The notes beneath the pieces were generated by a model. It saw only the letters and a program-made list of their open reading frames with translations. It had not been told where the DNA came from and made no database searches. From the NCBI GenBank assembly GCA_946183095.1, contig CAMHBE010000137.1, positions 1-5,965 of the forward strand: a stretch of DNA of 5,965 nt, written 5' to 3'. Positions within the stretch are counted from its first letter, which is position 1, and each line of letters begins with the position of its first letter. Made by a program: the position numbers and the translations under genes. Source of the DNA: an uncultured Clostridia bacterium. Lineage in GTDB: Bacteria > Bacillota > Clostridia > Oscillospirales > Ruminococcaceae. Positions 4,754 to 5,965 of this stretch are shown piece by piece.

Positions 4754-5785
4754 ATGACTGAAAAGATCTACACAACAAGAAAAAACGGAATGGCAGTTCT
4801 CCTGCTGACGATACTGCTTTACTTAGCGGCAATAGCCGGACTGGTGTTCGGCATTATCATGTCAGACAGCGGAAACGGCAGCGGTCTGTGGACGTTCGTT
4901 ACCGTGATATGCGGAATATGGATCGCACTCGGCTGGTTCCCGTTCTGCGGACTGCGTGTTCTGAAGCCGCAGGAGGCGCTCGTTCTCACCCTCTTCGGCA
5001 AGTATGTCGGCACTCTCAAGGGCGACGGTTTCTACTACGTCAACCCCTTCTGCACGGCAGTGAATCCCGCTGCGGGTACCAAACTCCGTCAGAGCGGTGA
5101 TGTGGGGCAGGGAAACACTGCCGCGGCAATGCTCAAAGTTTCGGGCGGGGATGCCGTGTACACCATGACGGATAAGCGGATATCCCTCAAAATAATGACC
5201 CTCGACAATGCAAAGCAGAAAATAAACGACTGCCTCGGCAACCCCATTGAGATCGGCATAGCCGTTATGTGGAAAGTCGTTGATACCGCGAAAGCCGTGT
5301 TCAGCGTTGACAACTACAAGGAATACCTCTCTTTGCAGTGCGATACCGCGCTCCGCAACGTGGTAAGGCTGTATCCATACGATGTTGCACCGAATGTCGA
5401 TACCACAGGCGACGGCATTGCTGACGAGGGCAGTCTGCGCGGTTCAAGCGACGTTGTGGCGAACCGCATAAAGGACGAGATACAGGAACGTGTGAGAAAT
5501 GCAGGTCTTGAGATAGTCGAAGCACGCATAACATACCTCGCGTATGCTCCGGAAATAGCCGCCGCTATGCTGCAAAGACAGCAGGCATCAGCTGTTGTCG
5601 ATGCAAGAAAACTGATAGTTGACGGAGCGGTCGGAATGGTCGAAATGGCGCTGGAGGAACTCAGCAGGAAGAACGTTGTGGAGCTTGACGACGAGCGCAA
5701 AGCCGTTATGGTCTCCAACCTTCTGGTAGTTCTCTGCGGCAACCACGATGCACAGCCCGTTGTCAACTCCGGGAGCCTATATTGA
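4754..5785 (+). CDS. SPFH/band-7 domain membrane protein
   Basis: 343 residues with two hydrophobic segments near the N-terminus (about 13-36 and 45-67), then an SPFH (stomatin/prohibitin/flotillin/HflK) domain. Family marks are the opening strand VLKPQEALVLTLFGKYVGT (69-87) with GDGFYYVNPF (90-99), GNPIEIGIAVMWKVVDTAKA (162-181), and a C-terminal helical part with APEIAAAMLQRQQA (265-278). Such proteins oligomerise on the membrane and organise microdomains or modulate partners such as proteases; the partner here is unknown. About 40 residues (100-141, Gly/Ala-rich) appear inserted between the NPF motif and ISLK, as I recall for other clostridial members. Residues 216-225 (DTTGDGIADE) resemble a calcium-binding loop. 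The C-terminus (GNHDAQPVVNSGSLY) looks complete. The gene leads a two-gene operon with the overlapping RHH gene. The family is certain, the cellular role is not. Confidence 0.96.
   Translation: MTEKIYTTRKNGMAVLLLTILLYLAAIAGLVFGIIMSDSGNGSGLWTFVTVICGIWIALGWFPFCGLRVLKPQEALVLTLFGKYVGTLKGDGFYYVNPFCTAVNPAAGTKLRQSGDVGQGNTAAAMLKVSGGDAVYTMTDKRISLKIMTLDNAKQKINDCLGNPIEIGIAVMWKVVDTAKAVFSVDNYKEYLSLQCDTALRNVVRLYPYDVAPNVDTTGDGIADEGSLRGSSDVVANRIKDEIQERVRNAGLEIVEARITYLAYAPEIAAAMLQRQQASAVVDARKLIVDGAVGMVEMALEELSRKNVVELDDERKAVMVSNLLVVLCGNHDAQPVVNSGSLY
5771..5775 (+). promoter_or_regulatory. Internal ribosome site for the RHH gene
   Basis: GGGAG, inside the last codons of the SPFH gene, lies 9 bases before ATG at 5785. 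With the TGATG stop/start overlap it supports translational coupling of the two genes. Confidence 0.7.
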
Positions 5786-5965
5786 TGAGCGCTAAAAAGC
5801 AAGTTCCGCTCCGTCTGTCGGAAAAGCTGTACAACGACATTGCGGCATGGGCGGAGGACGATTTCCGCTCTGTAAACGGTCAGATCGAGTATCTGCTCAC
5901 CGAATGTGTGAAACAGCGGCGTAAAAACGGCGGTTACGCTCCCAAAGACGATGTGGAGAATGAGG
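5785..5965 (+). CDS. Arc-like ribbon-helix-helix DNA-binding protein (3' end cut by window)
   Basis: Sixty codons are visible and the frame is still open at the window end. The start ATG shares its A with the SPFH stop (TGATG). Residues 5-11 (KQVPLRL) fit the DNA-contacting beta strand, 12-26 helix A, and 28-44 helix B, with the typical turn and helix start RSVNGQIEYLL (28-38), close to the RSVN(S)EI signature of Arc/MetJ-type proteins. The tail from residue 45 is charged (RRKNGGYAPKDD). Such proteins bind dyad DNA as dimers or tetramers and often repress their own operon. Here the promoter upstream of the SPFH gene offers several dyads. A toxin-antitoxin role is possible but no toxin is visible. 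Only a few residues are likely missing. Confidence 0.9.
   Translation, partial: MSAKKQVPLRLSEKLYNDIAAWAEDDFRSVNGQIEYLLTECVKQRRKNGGYAPKDDVENE

Noticed and set aside
5785..5965. Confident toxin-antitoxin call for the RHH gene
   Set aside because: No toxin-like gene is visible and the partner gene is an SPFH protein. The fold alone does not establish an antitoxin.

Overview
The window looks like a chromosomal segment of a low-GC-lineage but moderately GC-rich Clostridia bacterium. A gut Ruminococcaceae/Oscillospiraceae-like organism is the best guess. This rests on the TTG start with a strong AGGGG ribosome site, sigma-A promoters of Firmicutes type, and an SPFH protein closely matching clostridial sequences as I remember them. 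No rRNA, tRNA or phylogenetic marker is present, so the assignment is inference.

Layout: positions 1-155 hold no convincing gene, only small hairpins and a 34-bp-period direct repeat, closed by a clean rho-independent terminator (158-184). Positions 185-498 are the control region of the first gene: a possible second structured terminator, two TTTTGCAAAA-type palindromes exactly 30 bp apart, an extended -10 promoter (TGATATAAT), and a leader of about 110 nt. The leader has two stems and a 26-codon upstream ORF that stops inside the Shine-Dalgarno region. Positions 499-4374 encode a 1291-residue single-pass membrane protein. It has a cytoplasmic ECF sigma-like N-terminus (regions 2 and 4), a small helical domain, a very long acidic/proline-rich linker, one transmembrane helix, and an exported C-terminal half that resembles a beta-propeller. 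It looks like a sensor and transcription-control module joined in one polypeptide, with no recognisable zinc anti-sigma domain.

Positions 4375-4753 are non-coding and rich in structure. A 35-bp tandem repeat with a covarying hairpin starts at the stop codon, followed by three GC-rich hairpins and a T-run. Then comes an AT-rich promoter region with four separate dyads, including an 18-bp-arm inverted repeat. A near-consensus promoter (TTGACA-N17-TATCAT) drives the second unit. Positions 4754-5785 encode an SPFH/band-7 membrane protein, and 5785-5965 (cut by the window end) encodes an Arc-like ribbon-helix-helix protein whose start overlaps the SPFH stop by one base.

The two units appear to be transcribed separately in the same direction. 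The most interesting points are the sigma-TM-propeller fusion with a degenerate region 2.2, the leader ORF in front of it, and the SPFH/RHH pair behind a dyad-filled promoter that the RHH protein might itself bind.
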